The position numbers and the translations under genes are program-made. This document shows, piece after piece, positions 47,936 to 59,925 of a stretch of DNA of 64,000 nt (position 1 is its first letter; the number at the start of each line of letters is the position of its first letter). The stretch comes from Choristoneura fumiferana. Lineage: Eukaryota > Arthropoda > Insecta > Lepidoptera > Tortricidae. The notes under the pieces were generated by a model that worked only from the letters and a program-made list of their open reading frames with translations, made no database searches and was not told where the DNA came from. Location: assembly GCF_025370935.1 (NCBI RefSeq), contig NC_133472.1, positions 24,099,626 through 24,163,625 of the forward strand. Reading direction: 5' to 3'.

Positions 47936-48994
47936 TCACAACTGAGAACAATCAAATTCTTGTAAGGGTCTTACTATATTGTATTCCAATCCAATTTATG
48001 ACAAGCGTAAACAAAGACGCCATTAACCCAACCATAGACATTTAGTGATGTGAGAACCTAGAACCTATTGCAAAATAATAAATCTGTTCAGTAAATCGAT
48101 TATTTATTAATTGAATAGATCAACGTATTTTTGCCAATTTATTATTTACATTACTTGATTTAATTCCAAAGACTGTTTATTCAAACATAAAAGCAGTTTT
48201 TTTTTTAATTTTAAGGAAAGTAAATAAAAATCGCTCATTCATCCGCACATTAATCGTTTTTTAAAATGTCAAATTTTCCACCATCTCTACGCTAGTCTAT
48301 GCTACTACAGATTATACACATGTTTCAATCAAGAAATAACGTCAGATTTTGACGAATATTTTTCAAACGAAAAATAAATATTGAAATCATGTGATTATTT
48401 GTGAAAAAAGTGATTAGACATCTAGTTAAAAGACACGAATTATAGATAAATATGTTATTGATTTGATCTAGTGGGTGTTTATACAAGAATTTTGATGAAA
48501 TCGGTTTGTTTACACTTTTAATAAATTGGATAGGCAGTATATTATGTGTTAGATAGAGTCATGTGGGGTAACCGTACACAGTGGGTATGTGTACGCAATC
48601 ACATACCTAAGTTTCGGCGTACACAGCGTACGTTTACCTTACATACCTCTATTAGGTTAGAACGAACTTTCGGTGGTTATTATTATTACACCAGAGCCGC
48701 ATCCCGTCGTCGGTGTGCGCAGGGATTATATTCGCCAACCAAATTGTACCAAAGCGCATGCCGCATCCCCGCACGGAGATAATATGGAGTCAGTGTGCCA
48801 GATATCCCTTTACCGTGTGGTTTTTGTGTAAAAATTATACTCCGATTAATTTAAGGTTTGAATTAACGGTCAACTTGTAACATACGTTTCTCGGTATTTC
48901 AAGGGTGAATTTAAAAAAGAATTCAAGGGTTTACTTAATTATTGACGACTCTGTCCAATAAATTTTACTGTTATGCCACACTTCTATCCGGGCA

Positions 48995-49262
48995 GGTGCG
49001 GCGGCCTCTGCTGCTGATGAATATCTCAAACGGCGCAAATATGTCTCTAGGGCAACCCTAGGCCCATGGGGTCCAGGCGCGAGCGCGAAGGAACTCGTAA
49101 AAGAGATTTCTTTCTGCCTGGTAAAGACGACTGGCGAAAGACGAATAGGCAGGCAGCTATTTCCGTCAACGTTTGGGCTTGGCTATTCAACGTGGAAACG
49201 CTGCCTGTCTCCTGGGAACTATGCCGTCGTCGGACATTTTTGAAGATAGTTTTTGTTTTTAA
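48995..49262 (+). pseudogene. C-terminal relic of the second retrotransposon family (plus)
   Basis: The plus strand reads 'SAADEYLKRRKYVSRATLGP', 'WGPGASAKELVKEISFCLVK', 'TTGERRIGRQLF' and then, shifted by one frame, 'QRGNAACLLGTMPSSDIFED' before a stop. It is the same domain as at 40850-41130 on the opposite strand. A frameshift separates the two conserved blocks. Confidence 0.6.
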
Positions 49263-49821
49263 TTGTTAAGTTTCAGTATTATTAGATAATACAATTGGTA
49301 GAAACTTGAGTGTTGTTAAAATGTTGATGGTCATTTATAATTTTAGAAAAAGAAGTTTGATTAAGTAGTTATTTTTATATATTAGAACCAAAATGTAACG
49401 TATAGGTCATAAGGTTCGAATTTTAGTGATCAGTAGTTTTAGTGGTTCCGTACAAATTTGAAGGTATAAATGGCTCTATCCATGAAAAAAACACTGTTAA
49501 CAGAGCCTTTTGCTTCTAAGAAAAACGTACGCAGTGTGGATTCATTTTACGTTGGTTTGGTTGGTACTCTCCTTGAATTTTTCTTGTTTGCAGCATAGCG
49601 GCAGTAGAAATAAACAACATTTACGAGTATAAACGGAAAATGTGGCAACATAAATAAGTTCCGTTTGCCTCCCTTCGGGTACGGAACCGTAAAAAAAGAG
49701 AACTACAGCTAGGTACATTTATTTCACAAGTCAAAGTGTGGGTATTAGTCGATCAAAACTTAATATTGAATTATATACTGCACATTTTATACGTGATTTA
49801 CACTGTGCAGGGTTTAATTTC

Positions 49822-50830
49822 TTAATTTCCTTCTCATATTTCATTTGCTATTTACAGAACTTGACCTTATGCTGCCATCTACATTTCACATCCCTAACTA
49901 GTAACGTATAGTCAGAGCATAACTTACTAGTCTGTGTGCTTGCGGTCGGCGACATACTGGTATGTAGTACTCCGTGGGTTCGCAGTATTTCCCTCAGATA
50001 GCGCTTGGAAAGCAAATACAGATTCGCGTTCTATTTAGGATTTGTTGTTATGTTTCGCGATAACTCTGTGATATTTAATTTTCGTATAACATAGGTGTCG
50101 CGTTTTAGCATTAATTAAAATCATGAGATAGGTATATAAATTCAGTGCTGCCATCCAACAAAATAGCGATGTGAATTAAGATAAATCGACTGTATGAGTA
50201 ACTGAGAGCCAATCATACGTAGCTCAGCAGAGCCAGCTAACCGGTTTGTAGCTGGGAAGTGTACGCGTACAATCAGCGACAAAAAAATGCGGGGTCCAAC
50301 AGTTACTTATTTAGCCTGTTTCCTTTTCATCTTTATTTGCCATTTACAGAAGTCGATGTAATACTGCCATCTACATTTCACATCCCTAACTAGTAGCGTA
50401 TAGTCAGAGCATAATTTACTTTGTGTGCTTGCGGTCGGCGACTACTGGTTTGTAGTACTCCATCGGTTCACCGTATTTCCGACAGATAGCGCTTGGAAAG
50501 CAAAAACTGTTCACGCGTTCTATATTTCGGACCAATAACCTTGACTATTAGATAATTATTTATTTTTCGTGTCAATAACGTGGGTGTCGCTTTTTAGAAT
50601 TATTTGAAATCAGGACATAAGTAAATTTAGTGTTGCCATCCGACAAAATAGCGACGTCAACTGAGGTAAAATAAAAGTGTATTGAGTAACTAAGAGCCAA
50701 TCACAATCACACGCAGCTCAGCGGAGCCAGCTAACCTCTTTCCTCACTGAGTGACTGAGTAGTCCTCAGTCGCTTTGGTTTGTAGCTGGGAAGTGTTACG
50801 CGTGCAATAAGTGATATAAAACGAATAATA
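49822..50830 (+). promoter_or_regulatory. tandemly duplicated promoter/5' leader of the acetyltransferase gene
   Basis: Two similar segments lie head to tail: about 49822-50289 and 50314-50833. Shared blocks in the same order include CATTTACAG-like starts, 'CTGCCATCTACATTTCACAT', 'TATAGTCAGAGCATAA', 'GTGTGCTTGCGGTCGGCGA', 'AGATAGCGCTTGGAAAGC', 'AGCCAGCTAACC' and 'TTTGTAGCTGGGAAGTGT'. The second copy leads straight into the start codon at 50831. The first copy ends at an ATG (50287) followed by only 23 more codons. The second copy has about 37 extra bases near its end that carry the initiator-like TCAGT at 50766. I infer a duplicated promoter plus first-exon leader; which copy is active cannot be read from sequence. 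Confidence 0.7.
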
Positions 50831-50905
50831 ATGTCGGCGACTGACAGCATTACCGTTCGTTTGGGGCGCCCAGAGGATATGTCGGTCGTCTTCGAAATGA
50901 TAAAA
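50831..50905 (+). CDS. diamine acetyltransferase-like, coding exon 1
   Basis: This exon encodes the first 25 residues (MSATDSITVRLGRPEDMSVV then FEMIK) of a GNAT-fold N-acetyltransferase of the diamine/spermidine-spermine acetyltransferase family, which moves acetyl from acetyl-CoA to polyamines or related small amines in the cytosol. The pattern 'I-x-V-R-x-G-x-P-E-D' followed by 'I-K' matches the beta1-alpha1 start of that family. The exon ends in phase 0 at a good donor (AAA then GTAAGA). It joins in frame to the exon at 62559, and the joined protein then aligns along the family without a gap. The start is the first ATG after a leader with an initiator-like TCAGT at 50766. The leader and promoter are a tandem copy of the preceding 470 bp. 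Family assignment is confident; the substrate cannot be told from the N-terminal part. Confidence 0.85.
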
Positions 50906-51225
50906 GTAAGAAGTATCTATATATCCATCTTTTTACAATCTTTCGTTTCGTCCATAATAACAACCCAACAGTAAGTTCAATTAAATTGAAGTTTACTTAA
51001 ATTGACCTCTCGTCCTTAGAACAGGGAATGGCCATAACTATTATTTATTTAAAAATAAGTGTTATTTGTGACAACCAAGATAAGAGTGTTTTTTTCCGCA
51101 TGCAAGTAGGTCCTTAATTTTAAAATCCATCAAATTCATCAGTAATCTGCAACGACGACGAATGATTAAAACAGGAACATGCCACTACAACAAACTTCCC
51201 GTTGAACAGGAAATTGACTCCTCTG

Positions 51226-51869
51226 CAGGGCTTCAAATACCGGTAAAAAGTTGGTAACGTTACCTCTGTCAAACAGATTTAACGTTAAACAATGTACCGT
51301 TACTTTTACTATTTTTACCGGTATAATTTTTTTTACGTTATAAGCTGTTCACATAAAGTTAACGTTAATTTAAAAGTATCGTAAAAAGATTACTTCTCAC
51401 TTTTACATTATAGCGGCGTCCCTGGTCATCATTCTGCTAAATCAGAACATTTTTTTATGCTATTAAATCTACTCAACAACGATATGTGTGTGCTTGTATG
51501 TACTTACCTAATTGGTATCAAAAAAATAATTAAGACTTGCTATTTTTTTACGGATTATATTATGAATTCACGATTATAATTTTGATCTCGACGTTTTGAG
51601 TCCATTTCAAGTCTCATGATCACGGAAAAAGTTAAAACAAAAATTACCGATTGAAGTACTTAATGTTACTTTTTTAACGTATATAATAATGTGAATTGGG
51701 TAACATTAACAAGCCCTACTATTAGCTACTATGTAAAGAAAAATTACCGTTATCAAGTAACGTTAATTGGGTAACGTTATAATTGAATACCGGTACAAGG
51801 TATTTTTACGATTTTACCGTTACGTAACGTTACTTATAATGTGAACTTGGTAACGTAAACAAAGCCCTG
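51226..51869. mobile_element. non-autonomous hAT-type element with perfect target duplication
   Basis: The element begins CAGGGCTT and ends AAGCCCTG and is flanked on both sides by the identical 8 bases CTCCTCTG (51218-51225 and 51870-51877). The CAGGG start, short TIR and 8-bp duplication are the signature of the hAT superfamily. The 644 bases have no transposase. The interior is full of short AACGTTA and TACCGGTA words facing inwards from both ends. It lies in intron 1 of the acetyltransferase gene. Confidence 0.85.
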
Positions 51870-53679
51870 CTCCTCTGTCTCTGTAATGTTGCCGTCACAA
51901 GTTTTCTCCTACTTTAACCTGTCCTCTCCCAGAGGCACATATGTATTTGTGCCCAAATTCCTTTGATCCTGTTATCCTGGGAGATGACAGATTAAGCTTC
52001 GCGCTTGACTACTACCTTCTTATTATGCAGTTTAACACTCCCACTAATATTCCCAGTCATGCATAATGCAGGGGCCGATTCTTAAAATCACATTCGCGAA
52101 AATACTATCCCATCAAAAACATTACTCGTAAAAAGCTGCAAGTCTATCAATGCAGTCCTTATATATATTGCTGAAAAGTTTTGAGAAGCAATGTTATATC
52201 AAGTCGGTTATTTTTGTCAGTACCGGGGGTTGTCCATAGAATTAGATTTCCACCATCTTGCTTATTTTAAAACCGTGGAGAAGTACAGTTTATGGTTCTC
52301 AAATAAAGAGTCAGCCAAATTATTTTCAATACTCGTACACACAAGTGACTTGGTAATCAAATTGTATGATATTCCATTACTGTGCAGAATTTTATTTTTT
52401 AAATTCACGTTTTGACTACGATAAGTCAGTCTAAATAGCCTGACGATCAAATTCCTTCTTCCTTTTTTCTTTTTAAGTCCTTGTCTAAGATTTAATTAAA
52501 GGCGTTCACGCTTTTTATTTAATTAGCATTAGCACTGTAATTTAGTCATACAAAGCTTCATTGCATTTCAATCATTATTATTTCTAATGCAATGGCATTA
52601 TAATGAGTCGTTTCGTGTACCTATAAAAAAAACAATTATCGCGGGAAAGTATAAGGGCAACAACTTTAAATTTTGAAGCCGTGCCCGAGCATTTAATTTA
52701 ATATTTGAATAATTTTGCTTTATTTCCTCGCATTATTGGAAATAAGCACTACACATATGTCTCAGCGGAACGGACAATTCGTGGATTCGTATTTATTGAA
52801 GGACTCAGCTTCGCTTCGTCCGTCAAGCTCTACTCATCTACGAATTGCTTTTTCCCGGCCTCTGCAATAATGTACTATTTCTCAAACATACGTTCGGAAA
52901 TGTATACGTCAATGTCACGAAATGGAGACATGAAATTTCTCCTTTATGGCTCCCTACAACATTTCTTGTCTTATGGTCAAAAGGAATGTAGGTACCTATG
53001 AAAATCCATTATTGTTCGTTGCTCTAACTTTTGAAATTTGCTTACTAACATTAAACTGACAAAGGAAAAATTACAAACAGGCAACCACCATAGACTTTGT
53101 AACCATAGTTGCGACATTAAAATGAAAAAAAAAAAGAAAAAATCTTTTTAAAAACAAACTATTATTACTTGTAAATAAAAATAACTAAAATGTTAAAACC
53201 AGATAAGAAATATATACCTACCGTTTTATAGGTACATTGTATTAAATCTTTGCGTTTATATCAGTCCCAATCACGAACAAATAATAAGTCAGGAAGCGTA
53301 ACTCAGAACAAATTCCACACAAAAAGTGGCCATACCTAAAACCAAAACGACTTATGATTCAAATACGAATCAATTTCAAGGTTGCAAATAGAAGTGCTTG
53401 TTGATTAGTTAAAATTCAGATACAAAGTAGGGATTGGTTGGCTCGCGCGATGCAATGTCAAATACACAAACTGCATCTAGGCAACTAGCGTTCAGACGGA
53501 TCACTTCTCACATCTAACGTTTCAATGACGTATATATATTGATAATGACAGCCTGTTTTTTAACGACTTAAAGGAAAAGGATGGGGTTATCAATTCAGTT
53601 GTATTTTTTTGGCTGTTACCTCAGAACTCCGTCATTTCATTTATGAACCGAATTGAAAAAAAAAATTCGTTTGTTTATG

Positions 53680-53900
53680 AATACCTCTAATTAAGTCCCA
53701 TAGGCACAAAATCAGGATCTGATGATTGGATCCTAAGGAAATCGAGGGAACTCTTCAAATATTGTAGGGACACCTATGGTAATTTGGATATATTTAGTAG
53801 TAACTCGTGCATTTGCTCTTGAAAACCATCATTTGATGAAGTAGAACTAATGATAAAGACAAGTGAAGACCACAGTTGACCACCGGAGTTAGGTGCTATT
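53680..53900. repeat. dispersed repeat, partner of 57020-57240
   Basis: CAGGATCTGATGATTGGATC, CTAAGGAAATCGAGGGAA, GACACCTATGG and a 'TGATGAAG...AAGAC' stretch correspond in order to 57046-57215. Both are pieces of one family that starts with an AACTGACTTCAAAATAGG-like end. Confidence 0.5.
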
Positions 53901-54409
53901 CAATAACAAGCATTTCACGGGCGTAATTTCAATTATTTTAACACAGATGATAAGCAATTTATGCTCCTCGTAATGTAATGCATATGGTGAAATAGAACGG
54001 GTGTTGAAGCACCAGGACTCTTGAATAATGAACGTCTCTGCATCGGAAAAGGCAATCCTTCGCAAAAGGTGATGAGCAGTTGACATTAAACTATTGTATC
54101 TTATATTATTCACACTAAAAATCGTGAAAAATATAAAGACTGGTTGTACCTATTGTTTGAGTGATACAGGAAAGAAGAAAGTATGAAGAGGGGTGAGGAA
54201 ACTGTCATTTACATTATGTGAGCCATAGACCACAGACTTGATTTTGCATAATACTGACTATCTCCAACTGATAAAGTATTTGAACATTTTTGAATATAAT
54301 TTTACGACTACTTAAAAGTGGAAAGTGATCCCTGGACATCTTAATTTTGCATTGTTCCCGCCCTATTTCATAACAGACGTTAGCATGATAATTTAGAGCT
54401 GTTCACAAT

Positions 54410-55560
54410 CAAAATTGGAAAATTTGACGTGAGCTCACTAAACTTGCACAATAAATGTCAGTCAAAATTAAATGACGCGCATGCGCACTTAAGCACAGGA
54501 CACATTTTCTATTTTTGAGCATTTCTAAAAAAGTTTGTACATTTGATTTGCGACTCCGATTTGGATACAAATTTGCAGGTATGTAGAAATGTCCCAATTG
54601 GTTTGTATGGAACACATTTCATGGACAGATTTCCTTTTTTGTTACCAAAACTCTATGGATTACACCACATTACACCATTACACCACATTACCTACATAAT
54701 TATGTTTTAAATAATAATGTGACACTGGTATTTAAGTTCAAAACTCGTACACGGCGTTAACGCGTTAAAGTTGTCCTTTTTTTCAAATAAATGAAAAAAA
54801 ATTTTTTGCGAGATACACACTACATTCATCTATTTGCAAATCTGTCAAGAAAACAGTGTTGCTATTCTAAAAAACTTTAAAAGGGCTTGCCAACATCAAT
54901 GTTACTTTTGTACCGAGTACCGTAATTTTGTAGTATCGCTCATGGTAGTGACACAAAAACGACTAACAAACTTTATGTTGCTCAAAATCACAAATAGTCA
55001 TTATTATTTATATTATTTATTTAGGTGTCTATGGGCGGTGGTAATCTCTTACCATCAGGTGACCCACTTGCTCGTTTGCCATCCAATCGAATAATAAAAA
55101 AAATATATATTTATATATTTTTTAAATTCATTTTATAGAACAAAGGTTAGTCTTGCATAATTGCTGTAATGTTTTGCTAAATAACATAACATTTCTTCGG
55201 AAAAAAACATTTTATTTCAAATTTCACCAATCTCACACTACACGGTCCGTGACATTTTGGACTTGAAAGTTTTTTTAAAAATATTTTTAAGTTTTGTATG
55301 TCAAAAATTATATTCAAAAATAATACTAGATGTAATTTGCTACGTGAATTATTATACAGTTTACTGATTTTCCTAAAAAATATACTCCATTCTTACAACT
55401 CGCACAAAAAAACGTAAGAATAAAAAATGCCCATCTACCTGCAAATTTTTACTCAAATCGGAGTCGCAAAACAAATGTAAAAACTTTTTAGAAATGCTCT
55501 TTTATGACGCAGTTACAATTCCTTACTTATTATTTATTCGTAGGGCTAACTGATTCTAAA
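54410..55560. repeat. element with inverted inner arms
   Basis: The stretch 54520-54595 (GAGCATTTCTAAAAAAGTTT, GATTTGCGACTCCGATTTGG, ACAAATTTGCAGGTA) returns inverted at 55428-55500. Between them lies the block GGTGTCTATGGGCGGTGGTA / CAGGTGACCCACTTGCTCGT (55024-55075), a common lepidopteran retrotransposon 3' end that seems to be a later insertion. The outer limits are approximate. Confidence 0.45.
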
Positions 55561-55864
55561 CGGGTCACGCTGTCATTTTGATTTTATCTCTTTCCGACAT
55601 ATAGCTTATGCCGTAAGGATCGGTTTCTTCACTCGCACCTGTGTAAGTCTATTTACGCTAGTATTATTACGTTCATAATATTGACCGTCTTTAATTTAAG
55701 CTTTATTTATCAAACAAAACAATAAATAAACGTGAAACTTAAGTCATATAACTGTTCAATATAACGCTTAATCGGTATAATGTACCTAGTACTGGTACAA
55801 TCTGCACTATTTCTTACAACTATTATAACAACCTACCTTTTCAACCTTAAGGCAGGTCTCAGTT

Positions 55865-57465
55865 CAGGTCTATTTTTTAACTGACTTCAAAATAGGAGAA
55901 GGTTCTATGTTCCAATGTTTGTATTTTTTTTATGTATGTTCGCCGATTACTCAGTCAATTGTAGACCGATTTTCAAAATTATTTTTTTATTCAAAAGGGT
56001 ATTCTTTTGAGGGGGTCTGTATTATTTCCCATAAAATTTAAACTCCGATTTTAACAATCCATAACGTTATTCATCATAATATTTGCAAGTCATTATTATC
56101 TTAATCATAAGTCATAACATTAAACAGTATAAAGTGAAGTTCCGATTTTTGCAGGTCATAATTATTGTGTCATAAAATTGGTTAGTTTAAACATTCGATG
56201 TCCATATTATAGTATAGCATTCCATAATATTAAAGGCAATATACTAGTTTATAATAACTGTTGTAAGGTCTTTTTTCGCAGGTCATAATGACTGATAGTC
56301 CCCTGATAAGTTAGTTATATTCAATAAAAACACTCATAATAATTATAAGAATGAATTCAAAAATAAAATACATAATATTTTAACGACCGAATGTGTACCT
56401 AACTGTAGTTGTATGCATAATAATCAAAGTTCATAATAAACAATTTTTATAGGAACATCGAGGATCATAAATCATTTGTGAAGAAATATTATCCGGACTG
56501 ATATAAAAAAAAAACCTAACATCGAAGGCTAAGGCGGGAGCTACGCTCCGCTTCGCTCCCGCCTTAGCCTTCTAAACCTAACCTATCCGAGTCGCTTCTG
56601 CTCCGAAGCGTCTTGCTCGCTCGCTTCGCTCGCTCGCACAAATCAAATTGTTTTCAACATAATTTCTATTACTCATATTATCTAAAGTCGTAGTTAAATG
56701 AATTAGCACTTTCAAAGAAATTATCTATATGCCTATCAATATTATGGATTTGGTTTCTTAGACCTAGACGGTGAAGTACGGTGAAATATATGGCTAAAAC
56801 TATTTCTGAATAATTATCATTAGATCTTGGAACGTTATAGTTAAAAATTTATGACTTTTGTGATTATAGAATTTAATATTATGTGCCATTAATATTAGAG
56901 CTAATAAGCAATATACTGAACAAAAATTATGACTAGTGATGTTTATGTTTATAAATTATATGGATATCAATTTCTGACCTTCGAAATTCGGAACAAAAAA
57001 TGTATGGGAAACAAAGGGATCCCCCTTTGAGGTGGTTCCATTGTCATCAAATCAAGATCTGATGATGGGATCCTAGGGAAATCGAGGGCAAACCTCAAAT
57101 TTTATAGGCAGACCTATGGCGATTTTTGCATTTTTAGCATTAAAATAAGCATTTACATTCAGAAAGTATCATTATTTTGGTAAACTGGACCTGATGAAGA
57201 AGACCGTAGATGACCAATGGAACTCGTCAAAGCTTAGTAATGCTTGCTCGTCATGAGACAAACCGAAACGATCATGATTAATAACCTAAGCGACTAAGAA
57301 GGAGCTTTATGTTAATGATTGTTTCGAACTGATCTGATGCTGAAGCCGGAAGGTAGGCAACGGAACTCTGTTATAAAACAGCGGAAGTAAGCCGTGTTTG
57401 GGCTTCATGGAATCGTTGTGACATGTACTTTGGCTTCGAATAACTAAAACGTGAGAAATAAAGAT
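55865..57465. repeat. dispersed repeat split by a mirror-arm insertion
   Basis: The left part (55865-56020: TTTTTAACTGACTTCAAAAT, GTATGTTCGCCGATTAC) and right part (56985-57440: CAAATCAAGATCTGATGATG and onwards) look like two halves of one common lepidopteran repeat. The 930 bases between them have a different character and are listed separately as an insertion. Confidence 0.4.
56025..56960. mobile_element. second mirror-arm element (CATAAT words, GC hairpin centre)
   Basis: The left arm (56025-56500) repeats the short word CATAAT or CATAA every 10-40 bases. The right arm (56640-56960) carries mostly ATTATG or ATTAT-type words, the reverse complement. The centre holds a perfect 18-bp hairpin, GAAGGCTAAGGCGGGAGC / GCTCCCGCCTTAGCCTTC (56524-56541 and 56555-56572), then a GC-rich GCTCGCTCGCTTCGCTCGCT run. 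Size and layout are like the element at 12575-13510 although the words differ. No coding sequence. Confidence 0.45.
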
Positions 57466-57473
57466 TTTTTTTT

Positions 57474-57788
57474 ACAAAAAAGTAAAACCGACTCCAAAAA
57501 AAAAAAAATAACAAAAAATGGAACCGACTACAAAACCCCTGAAAATATTTTTCTAGGTAGGTACCTAGGTACTAGATCGAAGTCGGTGACTCAGCACGAC
57601 CCAGCAGGTTCGATTGAAACCCATAGTACCTATGTGGGTGAGGTAGACGACTATTGTTCCATTCCTGCTGGCTCGTGCTGAGGCACCGACTTCGAGCTAG
57701 TAGGTACCTACCTAGAAAAATATTTTAAAGGGTTTTGTAGTCGGTTCCATTTTTTGTTATTTTTTTGGAGTCGGTTTTACTTTTTTGT
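57474..57788. mobile_element. 315 bp palindrome (MITE-like)
   Basis: Arms of about 130 bases are inverted copies: ACAAAAAAGTAAAACCGACT, AATGGAACCGACTACAAAAC, CTAGGTAGGTACCTA and GAAGTCGGTG with CAGCACGA at the left, matched at the right down to GGAGTCGGTTTTACTTTTTT with GT. A 50-base unique centre remains. A GTT trinucleotide run follows at 57786. No coding sequence. Confidence 0.75.
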
Positions 57789-58169
57789 TGTTGTTGTTGT
57801 TGTTGTTTCTTTAAAAAAATATGGCTCTGTCCCATCGGAGGACATTTTGCAGTGTCTAGTAGTTTTTGCCGTTGTACGGTAAAAAAATTCTAGAAAACGA
57901 AATATGAGAGGTAATGATGGATGAACGATGACCTACTTTTCTGTTAAAAAAAAATATTACGTGGAATTCTGACACTGACTGACTGACCTAGTGTTACTAG
58001 GCAAAATATATTTCCTGAAAATTTAAACGAGATAAAACAAAAACTAGGAAAGAGAAAGCACAAATTCCTTACTAAACATATTAAAATTTTAAATTATTAA
58101 TAAATCATTAATTAATACGTAGTTAAAATATTTTTTTATCAAACCGTTTAGACGTAATAAATTATTTAA

Positions 58170-58340
58170 CCCTTTTATGAGTCAAAAATAAATTTTCTCT
58201 GGTTTCGTTGCAATGATTGACATATATCGCAAACCTTCGGATCGGACTTAAATTATAATTAAGTAATAGTTAATTTGTAATGTTTGTAATCATTTGTGTT
58301 TGAGTTTCAATGTTTGCAATTTACAATTCCGTAGACAAGT
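58170..58340. repeat. 170 bp direct repeat, left copy
   Basis: From AAAAATAAATTTTCTCTGGT through CATATATCGCAAACCTTCGG to TTTACAATTCCGTAGACAAG this is almost identical to 61303-61470, 3.1 kb to the right and in the same direction. Only a few bases differ. Confidence 0.8.
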
Positions 58341-58774
58341 ACAATGGCCTGCATAAGTGGATGGACACCTTACGTTCTATAATCGCTTGAACACGAGAGT
58401 TGGCGATTTTGTTAGGTGTTCACAAGAAATGAACTAGATGGCGCTGTTAAACAGTTATTATGATATGATCGATATTTTATCCCGTAACAGTAATGTGCTG
58501 ATAGCTGAGTTGATCGGCTGCTTAGATAAACTCGTTAATGATCATGAGTTCGTATCCTACATATCAGAATTGTTTTTTTGTTCATTTTTATATTTTATAA
58601 ATTTTCTATTTTATTTTGTAGATAACTGATGGAAATTAAAAAAAAAACTCTGAAAAAGGATAACGTTGTAACAGAAAATAATACACGTTTGAAGTTTAAA
58701 ACATAAAAATTTATTCCTAAAACAATATTCTATTCATTAAATATTGACGCAGTTATTAATGTTATACTATATAT

Positions 58775-59186
58775 TAATTAAATAACTGAAAACCAGAAAG
58801 TAGTTTGTTCAGAATCCAGAGTGGAATCGATTACACTATGTTTTAAATCAGGTTGTGTTTGAGTTTTTAAATCCTTTTTTTATTGTGCCCAATCTAAATA
58901 TTACGAATGCATACACCAATTAAATGTTTTAGGGATGTTTCATACCCTCTTAGATAATTTAATACCTACTGGCCGTTTTGCTTCAGTTTGGCTTTCTTCT
59001 AAATCTGGCATTAAAAATTACAACTGTAAAGTTAGAAATGAAGTAGAATTACTTACTGATTACGTAAAACATACAATTATTTTGGGAAATAATGAAGGTA
59101 TTCGAAAATAAACGCAAACAACTAACTTAAAATAAAATGAAAAAATATTTTCTGGGTGTCGTGTGAGGTTTTCAGTTATTTAATTA
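58775..59186. mobile_element. 412 bp TIR element
   Basis: The two ends are perfect 20-base inverted copies, TAATTAAATAACTGAAAACC (58775-58794) and its complement (59167-59186). The element begins with TA and ends with TA, as expected after insertion at a TA target. The interior has no transposase. Likely a mariner/Tc1-mobilised MITE. Confidence 0.65.
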
Positions 59187-59925
59187 GCACCTGACCAAAA
59201 GTTGTATTTTAACATTTTATTGAGGTATTAGCTTAAGTATTCATTTCCGATTCTGGAAAGAGGATTGAAGCTGAACCACAATAAAAAAATAGTATTTGAA
59301 AGTATTATACCCGAGACCGGGTTATCATAAGACTCGAAAGCGTTATAAATTATAATAATTGAAGTTTTCCAGTTTTAAACATTTACTTATCAATAATTGA
59401 TGGCGTAGATCCACTGTAGTGTGTAATGTGTTACTGACAGTTATAATAAGATTACAGTCATATATTGAACTTTCACACTTATCTCACATAAGTAAACAAA
59501 ACTATCAAGGTATATTAAATGTTTTGTTCATAATATAAAATAATTACTTTTCATAACAAAGTGATACCTACAGGATCATAAATAAAGATAAATATTTTGG
59601 TTTATATAATACAGTGAGCTAGAAAATCAGATGCGGATATTTTGAGGATCGATTATTTGCATCGTCGTTAATTGGTTTCAATTACTTAAATTAAATTTAA
59701 AAAATACAGTTAATGTTAATGCAAGGATGATTATTTTTGGACGGAATGGTATTTTTGTATGAAGCAAAAAAAATATTACCACACAATACTTAAATAATTT
59801 ATGTGTCAATTATGATTCTTAGGTTATTAATTACATACCCTGAAAATATCTGCACCTTATATATTTTATTATAACATAATTGTTTCAGTATATAACCCGG
59901 TCTACACGTAACTATCAATTTTATT

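Larger units (their letters stand above)
44256..49821. other. intergenic region between the two head-to-head genes
   Basis: This 5.6 kb stretch separates the minus-strand CpG island from the duplicated acetyltransferase promoter. It is packed with repeats: an inverted-arm palindrome (44905-45262) with a third arm at 47764-47935, retrotransposon 3' ends (45390-45555, 46490-46757, 48995-49262) and a minisatellite (45857-46277). GC-rich patches at 47330-47550 and 47600-47760 contain no supported exon. The parts 48000-48950 and 49270-49800 show nothing I can name. Confidence 0.45.
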
